From positions 5,533,001-5,597,000 of the forward strand of contig JBAGRR010000001.1 in NCBI GenBank assembly GCA_036924835.1: a DNA stretch of 64,000 bases. Reading direction: 5' to 3'. This document shows, piece by piece, positions 44,906-53,500 of the stretch. A program made the translations under genes and the position numbers. Origin of the DNA: Nitrobacteraceae bacterium AZCC 1564 (GTDB lineage Bacteria; Pseudomonadota; Alphaproteobacteria; Rhizobiales; Xanthobacteraceae). A model generated the notes under the pieces. That model did no database searches and was not told the origin of the DNA. It worked only from the letters and a program-made list of their open reading frames with translations. Position 1 is the first letter of the stretch. Each line of letters opens with the position of its first letter.

Positions 44906-45808
44906 CTAGCGCATAGCGCGGCGGATGCGTTTTGTGGCTGCGGGCTTACCTTTGGTTGCGGTCTTTGACGCCGCGACGCTATGCATGATGTCGATGGCGC
45001 TGGCGAAGACGTCGCGGTCGCTGTCCAGCGGATAGGCCACATAGGCTGGCATGAAGAACTCAGGTGCTTTCTTGACTACATGCAATGTCTTGGCGGCGAG
45101 ATAGGGCCGCACGATTCGCATCGGAAAGTAGCCGGAGCCGCCATTCATCAGGATGTGTTGTAGCCCGAGCCAGCCGATATTGGCTGTGAGCGGCGGAGAG
45201 CCGAAATTTGGAAAACAGGCGCTGTGCCGCGCATAGAATTCGGGACCCCAATCGACATAGACGTAATCCGCCTGAGGTTCGGGTGTGCTCATTCTCGCGT
45301 TGGTGGAAACCATCACGAGGCGCTCCTCGAACAGTTGCTCAACCCTCAGTCCCGGGCGGCTCTGCGGGGTGTACATGACGCCGATGTCGATGCGGCCCTC
45401 GATCAACGCTTGCATGATGTCCGGCTCCAACCCGCTTTCGGCGCGGATGGAGATTGTCGGATTCGCCGCCTGCATCAGCGGGAGCCAGTGCACCAGGAAT
45501 TCTTCCCACAGGCCGATACGCCCACCGATGGTGAGCGTGCCGCTGAAACCTTCTGGAATTCCGATATCGTAGCGTGCCTGTTCGACGGTCCTGACCAGGA
45601 TGGAGGCGTGGCGCTGAAATTGCCGGCCTGCGGAGGTGAGATGGGTACCAGACTTGTTGCGCACGAACAGGATGCACCCCAGTTGTTCCTCCAGGGTATG
45701 GATACGGGTGCTGACAGTAGACTGGCTGACGTGAAGCCGCTCGGCGGCGGTGATGAAGTTTCCCGATTCCACCACGGTGAGAAACGTGCGCGCCAGCTCG
45801 GTGTCCAT
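44906..45808 (-). CDS. LysR-family transcriptional regulator 2
   Basis: 300 residues, MDTELARTFLTVVESGNFITAAERLHVSQSTVSTRIHTLEEQLGCILF start, a typical LysR winged helix, effector domain to ~290 and a basic Lys/Arg end (KRIRRAMR). Targets unknown. A 25-bp inverted repeat and the PAS gene follow on the same strand. Confidence 0.9.
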   Translation of the reverse strand: MDTELARTFLTVVESGNFITAAERLHVSQSTVSTRIHTLEEQLGCILFVRNKSGTHLTSAGRQFQRHASILVRTVEQARYDIGIPEGFSGTLTIGGRIGLWEEFLVHWLPLMQAANPTISIRAESGLEPDIMQALIEGRIDIGVMYTPQSRPGLRVEQLFEERLVMVSTNARMSTPEPQADYVYVDWGPEFYARHSACFPNFGSPPLTANIGWLGLQHILMNGGSGYFPMRIVRPYLAAKTLHVVKKAPEFFMPAYVAYPLDSDRDVFASAIDIMHSVAASKTATKGKPAATKRIRRAMR

Positions 45809-45888
45809 GGTTCGCCCCCGGAATTATCGAATATCCCGATATCAAAAGCGGATCATATTCGATTGTCAAAACCGACGAAGGTATGCGA

Positions 45889-45982
45889 CCTGGTGTGGCG
45901 GTTCAGATGTTAACCCCATTTTCCAACGCGTCCCTCCGGTGCGGGCTCCTCGATCAGGCGAACTTTGGCTCCGGGACACCAG
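45889..45982. repeat. CTAG palindrome, decayed D/C chimera
   Basis: CCTGGTGTGGCGGTTCAGATGTT and GGCGAACTTTGGCTCCGGGACACCAG retain the outline of D-left and C-right arms; both CTAG termini are mutated. An example of a dead or ancient copy. Confidence 0.6.
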
Positions 45983-45993
45983 CGGATTTTCTT

Positions 45994-46023
45994 GGGAACC
46001 TTTTTGGCGCCCAGCCATCTAAC
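45994..46023 (+). promoter_or_regulatory. ECF-type promoter of the sigma gene
   Basis: GGGAACC (45994-46000) and CATCTAAC (46016-46023) are separated by 15 bases. A matching GAAACC-15-CATCCAAT lies upstream of the DUF4142 gene (46855-46884), with an identical TTTTT-9-CCATC layout. Two hits with the same spacing suggest autoregulation. Confidence 0.6.
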
Positions 46024-46043
46024 GGGCAACAGGAGGACCAGCG

Positions 46044-46745
46044 ATGACACAAGCCACCGGACAGCAGCGCCCCCAGGCGCCGGCCGCGTCAGCGCCGGAT
46101 GCCGATCTGGTGCACCGCGCGATCGCGCGGGATGGCGATGCCTTCCGCACGATCATTCAGAGGTACAATCAGCGGCTCTATCGCATGGCGCGTAGCATCC
46201 TGAAAAATGACCCTGAGGCGGAAGACGCCGTGCAGGAGGCTTACATCCGGGCCTTCACCCATCTTGAGAGCTTTCGCGGGGACTCCAGCCTTAGTACCTG
46301 GCTTTCCCGTATCGTGATCAACGAAGCGCTCGGACGGTTGCGAACGCAGCGTCCAAGTGTGGACCTCGCGGCGTTCGAAGAGCCGCGCGCGGCCGCTGAC
46401 ATCATTCAATTTCCTCTTGCGGCGAAACTCGATGACCCGGAACGAACCATGGCGCAGCGCCAGCTTTTGCAACTTGTCGAACAGGCAACTGACAATCTTC
46501 CGGATGTTTATCGGATTGTCTTCACGGCACGTGTCATCGAAGGCCTGAGCGTGGAGGAGACCGCAGAGGTTCTCGGCCTGCGGCCGGAGACCGTGAAGAC
46601 GCGCCTGCATCGCGCGCGGCGGCTGGTGCGTGAGCAACTCGACAAGCAGATCGGCCCGGTGCTGATGGATGCTTTTCCGTTCGCCGGAAAACGCTGCGAG
46701 CGCATGACCGAGACCGTGATGCGGCGGCTTGGATTTTCGGACTAA
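46044..46745 (+). CDS. ECF-family RNA polymerase sigma factor
   Basis: 233 residues behind AGGAGGA. Sigma region 2 (RLYRMARSILKNDPEAEDAVQEAYIRAFTHLESFRGDSSLSTWLSRIVINEALGRLR) and region 4 (DVYRIVFTARVIEGLSVEETAEVLGLRPETVKTRLHRARRLVREQL) are clear. No anti-sigma gene is adjacent. A promoter of the same shape lies before itself and before the next operon. Confidence 0.92.
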   Translation: MTQATGQQRPQAPAASAPDADLVHRAIARDGDAFRTIIQRYNQRLYRMARSILKNDPEAEDAVQEAYIRAFTHLESFRGDSSLSTWLSRIVINEALGRLRTQRPSVDLAAFEEPRAAADIIQFPLAAKLDDPERTMAQRQLLQLVEQATDNLPDVYRIVFTARVIEGLSVEETAEVLGLRPETVKTRLHRARRLVREQLDKQIGPVLMDAFPFAGKRCERMTETVMRRLGFSD

Positions 46746-46854
46746 CAGGACTTTGGGAGCAGAAAGCTCAAAGCTCGATGCGCGCGGCTGTGCCGTGCGA
46801 TTGCAGCACGCCGTCGATATCCTTCGCGGTAAGCGTTCGGGGCGTACTTTTTTC

Positions 46855-46884
46855 AGAAACCTTTTTCAGCGGCATCCATCCAAT
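46855..46884 (+). promoter_or_regulatory. Matching ECF-type promoter of the DUF4142 operon
   Basis: AGAAACC (46855-46861), then 15 bases, then CATCCAAT (46877-46884). Layout identical to the sigma gene's own promoter. It is ~60 bp upstream of the DUF4142 start. Confidence 0.6.
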
Positions 46885-46945
46885 GGAGGTGAGTTCTCAC
46901 CAACGCGGCGCCGCAACTGTGCGCCCGAACGAAAGGATTGATGTC

Positions 46946-47470
46946 ATGTTCGCAAGACTAAGCGCGGCGGTTGCCGCTTTATCGCTGCTCGCAGGAGGCG
47001 CGTTCGCCCAGCAGGCGGCCAAGCTCACCGATCCGCAGATCGCACACATCGCCTACACTGCCGACGTGATCGACATTACCGCTGCGAAGCAAGCGCTTTC
47101 GAAATCGAAAAACAAGGCGGTTGTTGCATTCGCGAATGACATGGTGCGTGACCATGAGGCCGTGAACAAGCAGGCGATGGACCTTTTGAATAAGCTGAAA
47201 GTCACACCGGAAGATAACGACACCAGCAAGTCATTGTCCAAGCAAGCCGCGGAAAAGCAGACAGAATTGTCAAAGCTTTCGGGAGCTGCTTACGACAAGG
47301 CCTACGTCGCCAACGAAGTTGCCTATCACAAGATGGTCAACAACGCGCTCGAAAAAACGCTCATTCCATCCGCAACTAATGCCGAGCTGAAGGAATTGCT
47401 GCAGACCGGATTGAAGATCTTCGAGGGCCACCAAAAGCATGCCGAGCATGTTGCCTCTGAACTGAAGTGA
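46946..47470 (+). CDS. Secreted DUF4142 protein
   Basis: 174 residues from MFARLSAAVA with GAAAGGA upstream. Signal peptide (~1-22, GGAFAQQ), then the DUF4142 four-helix core: DPQIAHIAYTADVIDITAAKQALSKSKNKAVVAFANDMVRDHEAVN and a long helical repeat to LKIFEGHQKHAEHV. Such proteins are periplasmic ferritin-like bundles of unknown chemistry. GTGA overlap or short gap to the cupredoxin gene implies one operon. Confidence 0.88.
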   Translation: MFARLSAAVAALSLLAGGAFAQQAAKLTDPQIAHIAYTADVIDITAAKQALSKSKNKAVVAFANDMVRDHEAVNKQAMDLLNKLKVTPEDNDTSKSLSKQAAEKQTELSKLSGAAYDKAYVANEVAYHKMVNNALEKTLIPSATNAELKELLQTGLKIFEGHQKHAEHVASELK

Positions 47471-47478
47471 GGGGCAGC

Positions 47479-47796
47479 ATGCCGCGATGCATTTGGCCGG
47501 TGGCTTTCGCCGCGATCTTCGTGCTGTCGCTATGCCCGGTCCATGCCGAAACCATTCGCGTCGTCATCGAAAAGCTCGGGTACGAACCGGCACGAATCAA
47601 TGCGAAGGTCGGCGACACCGTGGAATGGGAGAACAAAGATGTGATCGCGCATACGGCGACGGTCCGCGGCGATTGGGATGTGATGATCCCGGCGAAGAAG
47701 ACCGCAAGTCTCGTTTTGAAGAAAGCGGGTGACTTCGAATACTACTGCCGCTTTCATCCCAACATGACGGCGCGGATCGCGATCGCTCCGCGTTGA
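47479..47796 (+). CDS. Secreted cupredoxin
   Basis: 105 residues from ATG 47479 (GAGGGGC upstream; a GTG at 47467 overlaps the previous stop). Signal peptide, then an amicyanin/plastocyanin-like fold with copper ligands His in VIAHTATV, Cys-x2-His in YYCRFHPNM and the final Met. It would carry electrons or copper in the periplasm. Co-transcribed with the DUF4142 gene under the presumed ECF promoter. Confidence 0.88.
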   Translation: MPRCIWPVAFAAIFVLSLCPVHAETIRVVIEKLGYEPARINAKVGDTVEWENKDVIAHTATVRGDWDVMIPAKKTASLVLKKAGDFEYYCRFHPNMTARIAIAPR

Positions 47797-47824
47797 TCAG
47801 CAGATAATTCAATTAAGGACCAAA

Positions 47825-47853
47825 GGCGCGCGATTTCCATCGCGCGTCTTTTT
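47825..47853 (+). terminator. Terminator after cupredoxin
   Basis: Stem GCGCGCGAT / ATCGCGCG with TTTTT following. The ~330 bp from here to the MFS gene contain no supported gene, only its promoter region. Confidence 0.65.
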
Positions 47854-48184
47854 GTTTGTTTGCTTTCGTGATGCGTCTGCAGAATCCCACCCGCGGCTTC
47901 ATATCAATATCATCGATATCAACCTGCAGGATTATTCGTTTGTCAAAAGCGAGCGCATGACTAGCCTCTGATTCAGGGTGGCCGGCGAAGGCGCGGGGTT
48001 CAGCAACTGTTTCTCCCCAAGGGACGCGCGTGATGCAACGGTCGTCGCCGGTCACCTCACCAAAAGGGGCACTCAACGCGCAGGCGGATGGTTGGTTCAT
48101 GTCTCGCCGCAGTTTTGCGGCTTGAGAGAGGAGCGGTGCTGTTCGTGAAAACCTTAAGAACACAATCAGAGAGGGTACGCACCT

Positions 48185-49636
48185 ATGGCTTCCGCCATTG
48201 ACCACACTGAGACTTACTCCACCTCATGGCTTCCGTTTCTTGATCGATCCCGCACCATTGCGAAACCGGGTTACAGCCGGTGGATGGTGCCACCTGCAGC
48301 GCTTTGCGTTCACCTGTGCATCGGTCAGGCTTATGCGTTCAGTGTCTTCAACCTGCCGATGACGAAGCTGATCGGCGTGTCACAATCGGCTCCAGGCGAC
48401 TGGAAGCTGACAGAGCTTGGCTGGATCTTCTCCATCGCGATGCTGTTTCTAGGTCTCTCGTCAGCGGTGTTCGGACGATGGGTCGAGGAGGGCGGTCCGC
48501 GCAAGGGAATGTTCGCCGCGGGTGTCTGCTGGGCCAGCGGCTTCATGATTTCCGCGCTCGGTATTCATCTGCATACGCTCTGGTTGCTCTATGTGGGTTA
48601 TGGCGTCGTCGGCGGCTGCGCGCTCGGCATTGGCTACATCTCGCCGGTCTCGACATTGATGAAATGGTTTCCGGATCGTCCGGGCATGGCAACCGGCATG
48701 GCGATCATGGGCTTCGGCGGCGGCGCGCTGATCGCGTCGCCGTTGTCAGTCTGGTTGATGAGCAAGTTCGCATCGGCAACCGATGTCGGCGTGTTGCAGA
48801 CCTTCATCGTGCTCGGCTGCGTCTACTTCTGCTTCATGATGTTCGGTGCGCTCATCGTGCGGGTGCCAGCGCCGGGCTGGAAGCCGGAAGGCTTTGTGCC
48901 TACCGCGGCCGGCACGAAGAAGATGATCACGATGCACGATGTCTATGTTTACGACGCGATCAAGACGCCGCAGTTCTGGCTGATCTGGATCGTGTTGTTC
49001 ATCAACACCACCGCGGGCATCGGCGTGCTCGGGCAGGCCTCGGCCATGAGCCAGGAGATGTTCCCGGGTCACATTACGCCGGTCGCCGCCGCTGGTCTCG
49101 TCGGCCTGATGTCGCTGTTCAACATGGGTGGACGGTTTAGCTGGGCGTCGCTGTCCGACTACCTCGGCCGCAAGAACACATACTTCGTCTACATGACGCT
49201 CGGCCTGATCATGTATGCGACCGTGCCTTACGCAGGAAGTCACGGCAACATCGCGTTGTTCGTGATCTGCTTCCTGGTCATCGTCAGCATGTACGGCGGC
49301 GGTTTCTCCACGGTGCCTGCTTACCTACGGGATATGTTCGGCACGCGTTACGTCGGCGCCATTCACGGTATCCTGCTAACCGCGTGGTCGGCAGCCGGTA
49401 TCGCAGGGCCGGTGCTGATTAATTACATCCGTGAGTACAATGTGACGCACGGCGTTCCGAAAGCCCAAGCTTATAATGTCACCATGTACATCATGGGTGG
49501 GCTGTTCGTGATCGGCTTTATCGCGAACTTCTGCATCAGGGCGGTCGATAAGCGCCACCACATGATGAAGGACGTTGAGCCGGATACCACGGGCGCGACC
49601 GCGCCGGTTGCCGCAGCAGTCCCCGTGCGAGGATAG
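48185..49636 (+). CDS. OFA-type MFS transporter (oxalate/formate antiporter family)
   Basis: 483 residues with 12 predicted helices. Family features: MVPPAALCVHLCIGQAYAFSVFNLPM at the start, YGVVGGCALGIGYISPVSTLMKWFPDRPGMATGMAIMGFGGGALIASP, RFSWASLSDYLGRKNTYFVYM and TRYVGAIHGILLTAWSAAGIAGP. Members exchange oxalate, formate or other carboxylates. Two small genes follow at once. Confidence 0.9.
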   Translation: MASAIDHTETYSTSWLPFLDRSRTIAKPGYSRWMVPPAALCVHLCIGQAYAFSVFNLPMTKLIGVSQSAPGDWKLTELGWIFSIAMLFLGLSSAVFGRWVEEGGPRKGMFAAGVCWASGFMISALGIHLHTLWLLYVGYGVVGGCALGIGYISPVSTLMKWFPDRPGMATGMAIMGFGGGALIASPLSVWLMSKFASATDVGVLQTFIVLGCVYFCFMMFGALIVRVPAPGWKPEGFVPTAAGTKKMITMHDVYVYDAIKTPQFWLIWIVLFINTTAGIGVLGQASAMSQEMFPGHITPVAAAGLVGLMSLFNMGGRFSWASLSDYLGRKNTYFVYMTLGLIMYATVPYAGSHGNIALFVICFLVIVSMYGGGFSTVPAYLRDMFGTRYVGAIHGILLTAWSAAGIAGPVLINYIREYNVTHGVPKAQAYNVTMYIMGGLFVIGFIANFCIRAVDKRHHMMKDVEPDTTGATAPVAAAVPVRG

Positions 49637-49645
49637 GGGTCCATC

Positions 49646-49810
49646 ATGACGATGCAGAACACACCGCATTCGCATTTGTCCTTCTGGCAATTGGTGCTCG
49701 CCTGGGCCGCGCATCGCTTGTCGGTAGCCATGGAAGCGAACAAGCCGAGATATTCGGCGGAAGAGATCGCTGCAATGGTTGCTCGCAGCAACAATCCATC
49801 AGGTACATAA
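49646..49810 (+). CDS. 54-residue microprotein beside the OFA transporter
   Basis: MTMQNTPHSHLSFWQLVLAW then a hydrophilic helical end (RYSAEEIAAMVARSNN). It shares the Q-L-V-L-A-W stretch with the microprotein at 49821, so the two are probably related. The hydrophobic part is too short for a full membrane helix. Ten bases after the transporter stop. Confidence 0.6.
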   Translation: MTMQNTPHSHLSFWQLVLAWAAHRLSVAMEANKPRYSAEEIAAMVARSNNPSGT

Positions 49811-49820
49811 GGGATTAATC

Positions 49821-49946
49821 ATGCAGAACACCGAAGTGTCTCAGACAAGTCCGCTGCAGCTCGTGCTGGCGTGGAGCATTGCCGGCATTCCATTGCTGGC
49901 GGGCGTCGCGCAAACGCTCGTCAATGCCATGAAGCTGTTTCAATAA
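49821..49946 (+). CDS. MFS transporter small subunit
   Basis: 41 residues, MQNTEVSQTSPLQLVLAW then one membrane helix and the ending AGIPLLAGVAQTLVNAMKLFQ. This fits the single-helix small subunit known beside OFA-type MFS genes. It lies 10 bp downstream of the related 54-residue gene. Confidence 0.75.
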   Translation: MQNTEVSQTSPLQLVLAWSIAGIPLLAGVAQTLVNAMKLFQ

Positions 49947-49965
49947 CCGAGGGAGAGCCGCCGCC

Positions 49966-50850
49966 TCACTCCGAAATCTTTGACGCAAGATAATCGGAGA
50001 ACGCTCGCACCTTCGTCGAGGGGCGGCGGCCGCTCGGATAAAGCGCGTGAACATCAACAGTCTCGAGTTCGTAGTCGGTCAGCACCGGCACGAGTATCCC
50101 GGCTTCCAGTTCTGCCTTGCACATCCAGCGCGAGACGATCGCAATCCCAAGGCCCGCCTTCGTGCAGGCAATCAAGCCTTCGGCTGACGCCACCTGCACA
50201 GGACCTTCCACCGTAACCGATGTCACCGTGCCGGATCGTTTGAAGGTCCAGCCGCGCCGTCCCGAATGGCCGGGCCCGGTGAGGCAATCATGTGCGGAGA
50301 GATCAGAAAGTGTCTGCGGCGTTCCGCGTGCGGCTAGATAAGCGGGGGAGGCGACTGCGAGGCGAGGGGCGCGGCCGATCAGTCGTGCGCCGAATGACGA
50401 GTCCGTCAGAGCACCGAGACGTAGTCCCATGTCGGCGCCTTCGGCGACAAGATCCTCCGTGCGATCCGACATCTGCAGTTCGACCTTCAGCTTCGGATGC
50501 TCCGCGAGGAACGCGGGCAGGTGCGGAATGACTTCGCGCGTTCCGAACGCACCGGGCAGGGCGATGCGCAAGAGGCCGCTGAGGCTGTCCACCCCGCGCG
50601 CGAGGTTCTCGGCTTCATCGAGATCGCCGAGCACCTGACGGGCACGCTCCAGAAATGCCGTGCCCGCATCAGTCGGTGTGACCTGACGCGTCGTGCGCAA
50701 CAGCAGCTTCACGCCGATCCGCGCCTCGAGCGCCGCCACCATCCGCGACACCGACGGCTGCGACACCCCGAACTCCCGTGCCACCCGCGAGAAGCTCCCG
50801 GTTTCCGCGGCTCGGACGAAGGCGGTCAGTTCCTGCAGGCGGTCACTCAT
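49966..50850 (-). CDS. LysR-family transcriptional regulator 3
   Basis: 294 residues, MSDRLQELTAFVRAAETGSFSRVAREFGVSQPSVSRMVAALEARIGVKLLLRTTRQVTPT start. Divergent from the peroxiredoxin-like gene 112 bp away, which it probably controls. A perfect inverted repeat of LysR-box type overlaps its own start. Confidence 0.92.
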   Translation of the reverse strand: MSDRLQELTAFVRAAETGSFSRVAREFGVSQPSVSRMVAALEARIGVKLLLRTTRQVTPTDAGTAFLERARQVLGDLDEAENLARGVDSLSGLLRIALPGAFGTREVIPHLPAFLAEHPKLKVELQMSDRTEDLVAEGADMGLRLGALTDSSFGARLIGRAPRLAVASPAYLAARGTPQTLSDLSAHDCLTGPGHSGRRGWTFKRSGTVTSVTVEGPVQVASAEGLIACTKAGLGIAIVSRWMCKAELEAGILVPVLTDYELETVDVHALYPSGRRPSTKVRAFSDYLASKISE

Positions 50851-50863
50851 ACATCAGATGTAT
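50849..50863. promoter_or_regulatory. LysR box overlapping the lysR start
   Basis: ATACATC-A-GATGTAT, a perfect T-N11-A palindrome in the divergent intergenic region. It overlaps the LysR ATG (50848-50850) and suggests autoregulation. Confidence 0.6.
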
Positions 50864-50962
50864 AAATGAGATACAGAATGGCTGTCTACCGACCACTTCG
50901 GGCATAAGTCACCTTCACTCCCACAGGCCAGCCACTTCGGCAGCCAAAAACGGAGAGAAACA

Positions 50963-51652
50963 ATGACCCCGCAAAACCGCCTCCAAGATCGCCTCGACGC
51001 CTTCAGAGCCGACTTCGAAGCAGGCAAGCCGCCCTACAATGTGCCGCCGACCGTGATCGAGACGATGCATCGCGCCACCGATGAACTGATCGCGTCGGGG
51101 CAGGCAGAACGGGCCAAAAAGGCGGGCGACATCGCTCCTCAGTTCACCCTCAGCGATCCCGATGGCCGTCCGGTCAGCTCCGCCGAACTGCTGGCGCGCG
51201 GGCCGCTCGTCGTCACTTTCTATCGCGGTGTCTGGTGCCCGTATTGCAACATGGAGCTTGAAGCGATCCAGGCTGCGCTTCCGGAAATTCAGGCGCGTGG
51301 CGCGAACGTTGTCGCGATCTCGCCGCAGACGCAGCCGAACAGCCGCAAATCCACACGCCAGAACAAGCTGACATTCCCGATCCTCAGCGACGCGCTCGGA
51401 CAAGTCGGTAATGCATTCGGCTTGCGCTTCGCGCTGCCGGATTACCTCGTCGAGCTTTACAAGAGTCTGAAGAACGATCTGCCGACCTTCAACGCAGACC
51501 CGTCGTGGACGCTGCCGATTCCGGCTCGCTACGTGATCGGGGCTGATGGCGTAATCGCCTATGCCGAGGTCAATCCCGACTACACCAAGCGTCCCGATCC
51601 ATCTGAGTTGTTGCCAGTGCTCGACAAACTTGCTGCGCGCGCAGTCGCATGA
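50963..51652 (+). CDS. Peroxiredoxin-like AhpC/TSA-family protein
   Basis: 229 residues. GVWCPYCNMELEAIQ contains the redox Cys-x2-Cys; the surrounding fold (PQFTLSDPDGRPVSSAELLARGPLVVTFYRGVWCPYC) is AhpC/TSA type. The first cysteine is the likely peroxidatic residue. Reduces peroxides or acts as a thiol-dependent peroxidase. Divergent LysR partner suggests oxidative control. Confidence 0.9.
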   Translation: MTPQNRLQDRLDAFRADFEAGKPPYNVPPTVIETMHRATDELIASGQAERAKKAGDIAPQFTLSDPDGRPVSSAELLARGPLVVTFYRGVWCPYCNMELEAIQAALPEIQARGANVVAISPQTQPNSRKSTRQNKLTFPILSDALGQVGNAFGLRFALPDYLVELYKSLKNDLPTFNADPSWTLPIPARYVIGADGVIAYAEVNPDYTKRPDPSELLPVLDKLAARAVA

Positions 51653-51659
51653 ATTCAAC

Positions 51660-51695
51660 AGAGGCGCGGTATCACTCCGCGCCTCTGCCTTTATT
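51660..51695 (+). terminator. Terminator after peroxiredoxin
   Basis: AGAGGCGCGG / CCGCGCCTCT stem with a short loop and CCTTTATT following. Confidence 0.65.
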
Positions 51696-51849
51696 CCCGG
51701 CAAAGTTGTCGTTCACTTTAAAATCTCTCTAAGTCACTGTTTTCGCGGTGTTGCTTGGCGCCTGCACCGACTATTGGTGAGGGGCCGGGGCGGAATTCGT
51801 TGCGGCGCCGATCGGCGCAAGCCGAACCTTCAACCCCGTGCGTTCCGTC

Positions 51850-52389
51850 ATGTCGATTGCCGCGTCCAGCCTGCCAACTCAGACTGTCGATCTTGATGTG
51901 CTGTTTCGCCAGTATCATGCGGAACTCAGTGCGTTTGCCTATCGCCGGGTCAAGAACCGCGAGACCGCGGCCGATGTGGTGCAGGATGCGTTCGTGCGCT
52001 ATCTCGATTGCGGCTTGAGCGCGATTGCGCAGCACACGCATCCGCGTTTCTTCCTGTGGCGGATTGTTGGAAACATCACCATCGATATTGCGCGCCGGGA
52101 TCGCCGCCGTGGTGCATTCACTTCGATCGACGATGTCGCAGAACAGGTCGTCGATCCGCTGCCGACACCTTATGAGCGGCTGGAGACGCGGCAGCAGTTT
52201 ATGCTGCTGAAGAAGGCGCTGAACGATCTTCCGCCCGCACAGAGCACCGCGCTGGTTCTGAACCGGCTCGAAGGGCTGAGCCACGCAGATATCGCCAAGC
52301 GCCTTGGCGTGTCGTCGAGCATGGTGTCCAAGTATATTATGAGTGCGCTGAAGCACTGCCTGCGGCGGATGACCCTGAGCGGCTTCTGA
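51850..52389 (+). CDS. FecI-like ECF sigma factor
   Basis: 179 residues from MSIAASSLPT (an upstream in-frame GTG at 51838 is also possible). Region 2 FRQYHAELSAFAYRRVKNRETAADVVQDAFVRYLD and region 4 LPPAQSTALVLNRLEGLSHADIAKRLGVSSSMVSKYIMSALKHCL are iron-starvation sigma type. Followed by FecR and a signalling receptor, so it should drive the receptor promoter. Confidence 0.9.
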   Translation: MSIAASSLPTQTVDLDVLFRQYHAELSAFAYRRVKNRETAADVVQDAFVRYLDCGLSAIAQHTHPRFFLWRIVGNITIDIARRDRRRGAFTSIDDVAEQVVDPLPTPYERLETRQQFMLLKKALNDLPPAQSTALVLNRLEGLSHADIAKRLGVSSSMVSKYIMSALKHCLRRMTLSGF

Positions 52390-52426
52390 CCGATTTTCGA
52401 CATCTCGCAAAATTATTGACAATCCC

Positions 52427-52455
52427 GCTGTCGTCCGCGGCGGCTGCATCGTCTT
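52427..52455 (+). promoter_or_regulatory. FecI-type promoter upstream of fecR
   Basis: GCTGTCGTCCGCGGCG then GCTGCA then TCGTCTT, 29 bases. An aligned 29-base twin is at 53501-53529. The TGTCG...CGTCTT arrangement fits FecI-like sigma promoters. Confidence 0.65.
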
Positions 52456-52498
52456 AACAGGTAGCAAGCCTCGTTCGTTACGACCCACCGACTGCTTC

Positions 52499-53476
52499 AT
52501 GACCAAGCCGCCGCCCTCAGGTTCAAATGGTGACACTCCGCTGGATCCGCGGACGGAGCAGGCGCTTGAGAAGCTCGTCCATCTGCATTCCGGGGCGGAG
52601 ACCGAGGAGGACTGGACGGACTACGAGGACTGGAAGGCTGCGTCGGCTGAAAATCGGCACGCCGCCGACCGGGCCGAAACCTTGTGGCAGAAGCTCGGGC
52701 CTGCGTTGGCGCCCCGCCGACGCGGCAAGCCTAAGTCGATTCCAATCATCCTGGTGTTGCTGCTGGCGAGTTTGGTCGCGATGCTGGTCGCCAGCGGCTG
52801 GTTCGGTCCGCCGCGATACCTGTTCGCCGATCAGACAACGGCGGTGGGGGAACGCAAGGACATCATGCTGGCTGATGGCTCGAAGGTCGAGATCGATAGC
52901 GACACTGCTTTCGATATCGATGTCAGCCAATCGAAGCGCGAGCTGACGCTGTATACGGGGCAGATCTTCGTCACCGTGACGCCGGACAAGACGCGGCCCT
53001 TTACCGTGAAGGCGGGGAACGGCGTTGCTCGCGCCCTCGGCACCGCATTCGGGGTTCGGCAGGACCGGGACGGGACCCATGTCGTCGTGACGGAAAGCAC
53101 GGTGCGGGTTTCCGGAACAGCGTCTGGCCGGAGCGTCGACGTTCACGCCGGCCAGCAGGTGGATTATTCGCCGCAGCGGGGATTGAGTGAGCCAAAGCGG
53201 GTCGATCTGCGCGTGCTGACGGCATGGCGCAGCGGCCAGATGATCTTCGAGGGCCGTCCGCTTGGCGACGTCGTTGCCGAAATGAGCCGATACCGGTGGG
53301 GCGCGATCGTCTTCTCGGATGCAAGCCTGAAGCAGCTTCTGGTCACGGGCATCTTCGATACCAACGACACCGACGGGCTTCTCAACGCCATTGCAACCGT
53401 ACTGCCCGTGAAAGTTCAACGAATTCCCGGTGTGGCCCTGATCCAGCGCGATACCACGCGCGCGGTGGCGCGATAA
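52499..53476 (+). CDS. FecR-like anti-sigma regulator
   Basis: 325 residues. N-terminal sigma-binding region with EDWTDYEDWKAASAENRHAADRAETLWQKL, one membrane helix (~82-99), and a periplasmic FecR domain (VGERKDIMLADGSKVEIDSDTAFDI, LYTGQIFVTVTPDKTRPFTVKAGNGVARALGTAFGV, VHAGQQVDYS). It transmits the loaded state of the receptor to FecI. Confidence 0.9.
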   Translation: MTKPPPSGSNGDTPLDPRTEQALEKLVHLHSGAETEEDWTDYEDWKAASAENRHAADRAETLWQKLGPALAPRRRGKPKSIPIILVLLLASLVAMLVASGWFGPPRYLFADQTTAVGERKDIMLADGSKVEIDSDTAFDIDVSQSKRELTLYTGQIFVTVTPDKTRPFTVKAGNGVARALGTAFGVRQDRDGTHVVVTESTVRVSGTASGRSVDVHAGQQVDYSPQRGLSEPKRVDLRVLTAWRSGQMIFEGRPLGDVVAEMSRYRWGAIVFSDASLKQLLVTGIFDTNDTDGLLNAIATVLPVKVQRIPGVALIQRDTTRAVAR

Positions 53477-53500
53477 AAAAATCGTTTCCGCAAAAAAAAT

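Noticed and set aside
47813-48205. Reverse 130-residue frame before the OFA gene
   Set aside because: No recognisable domain, covers the terminator and promoter region, and ends in the next gene's leader.
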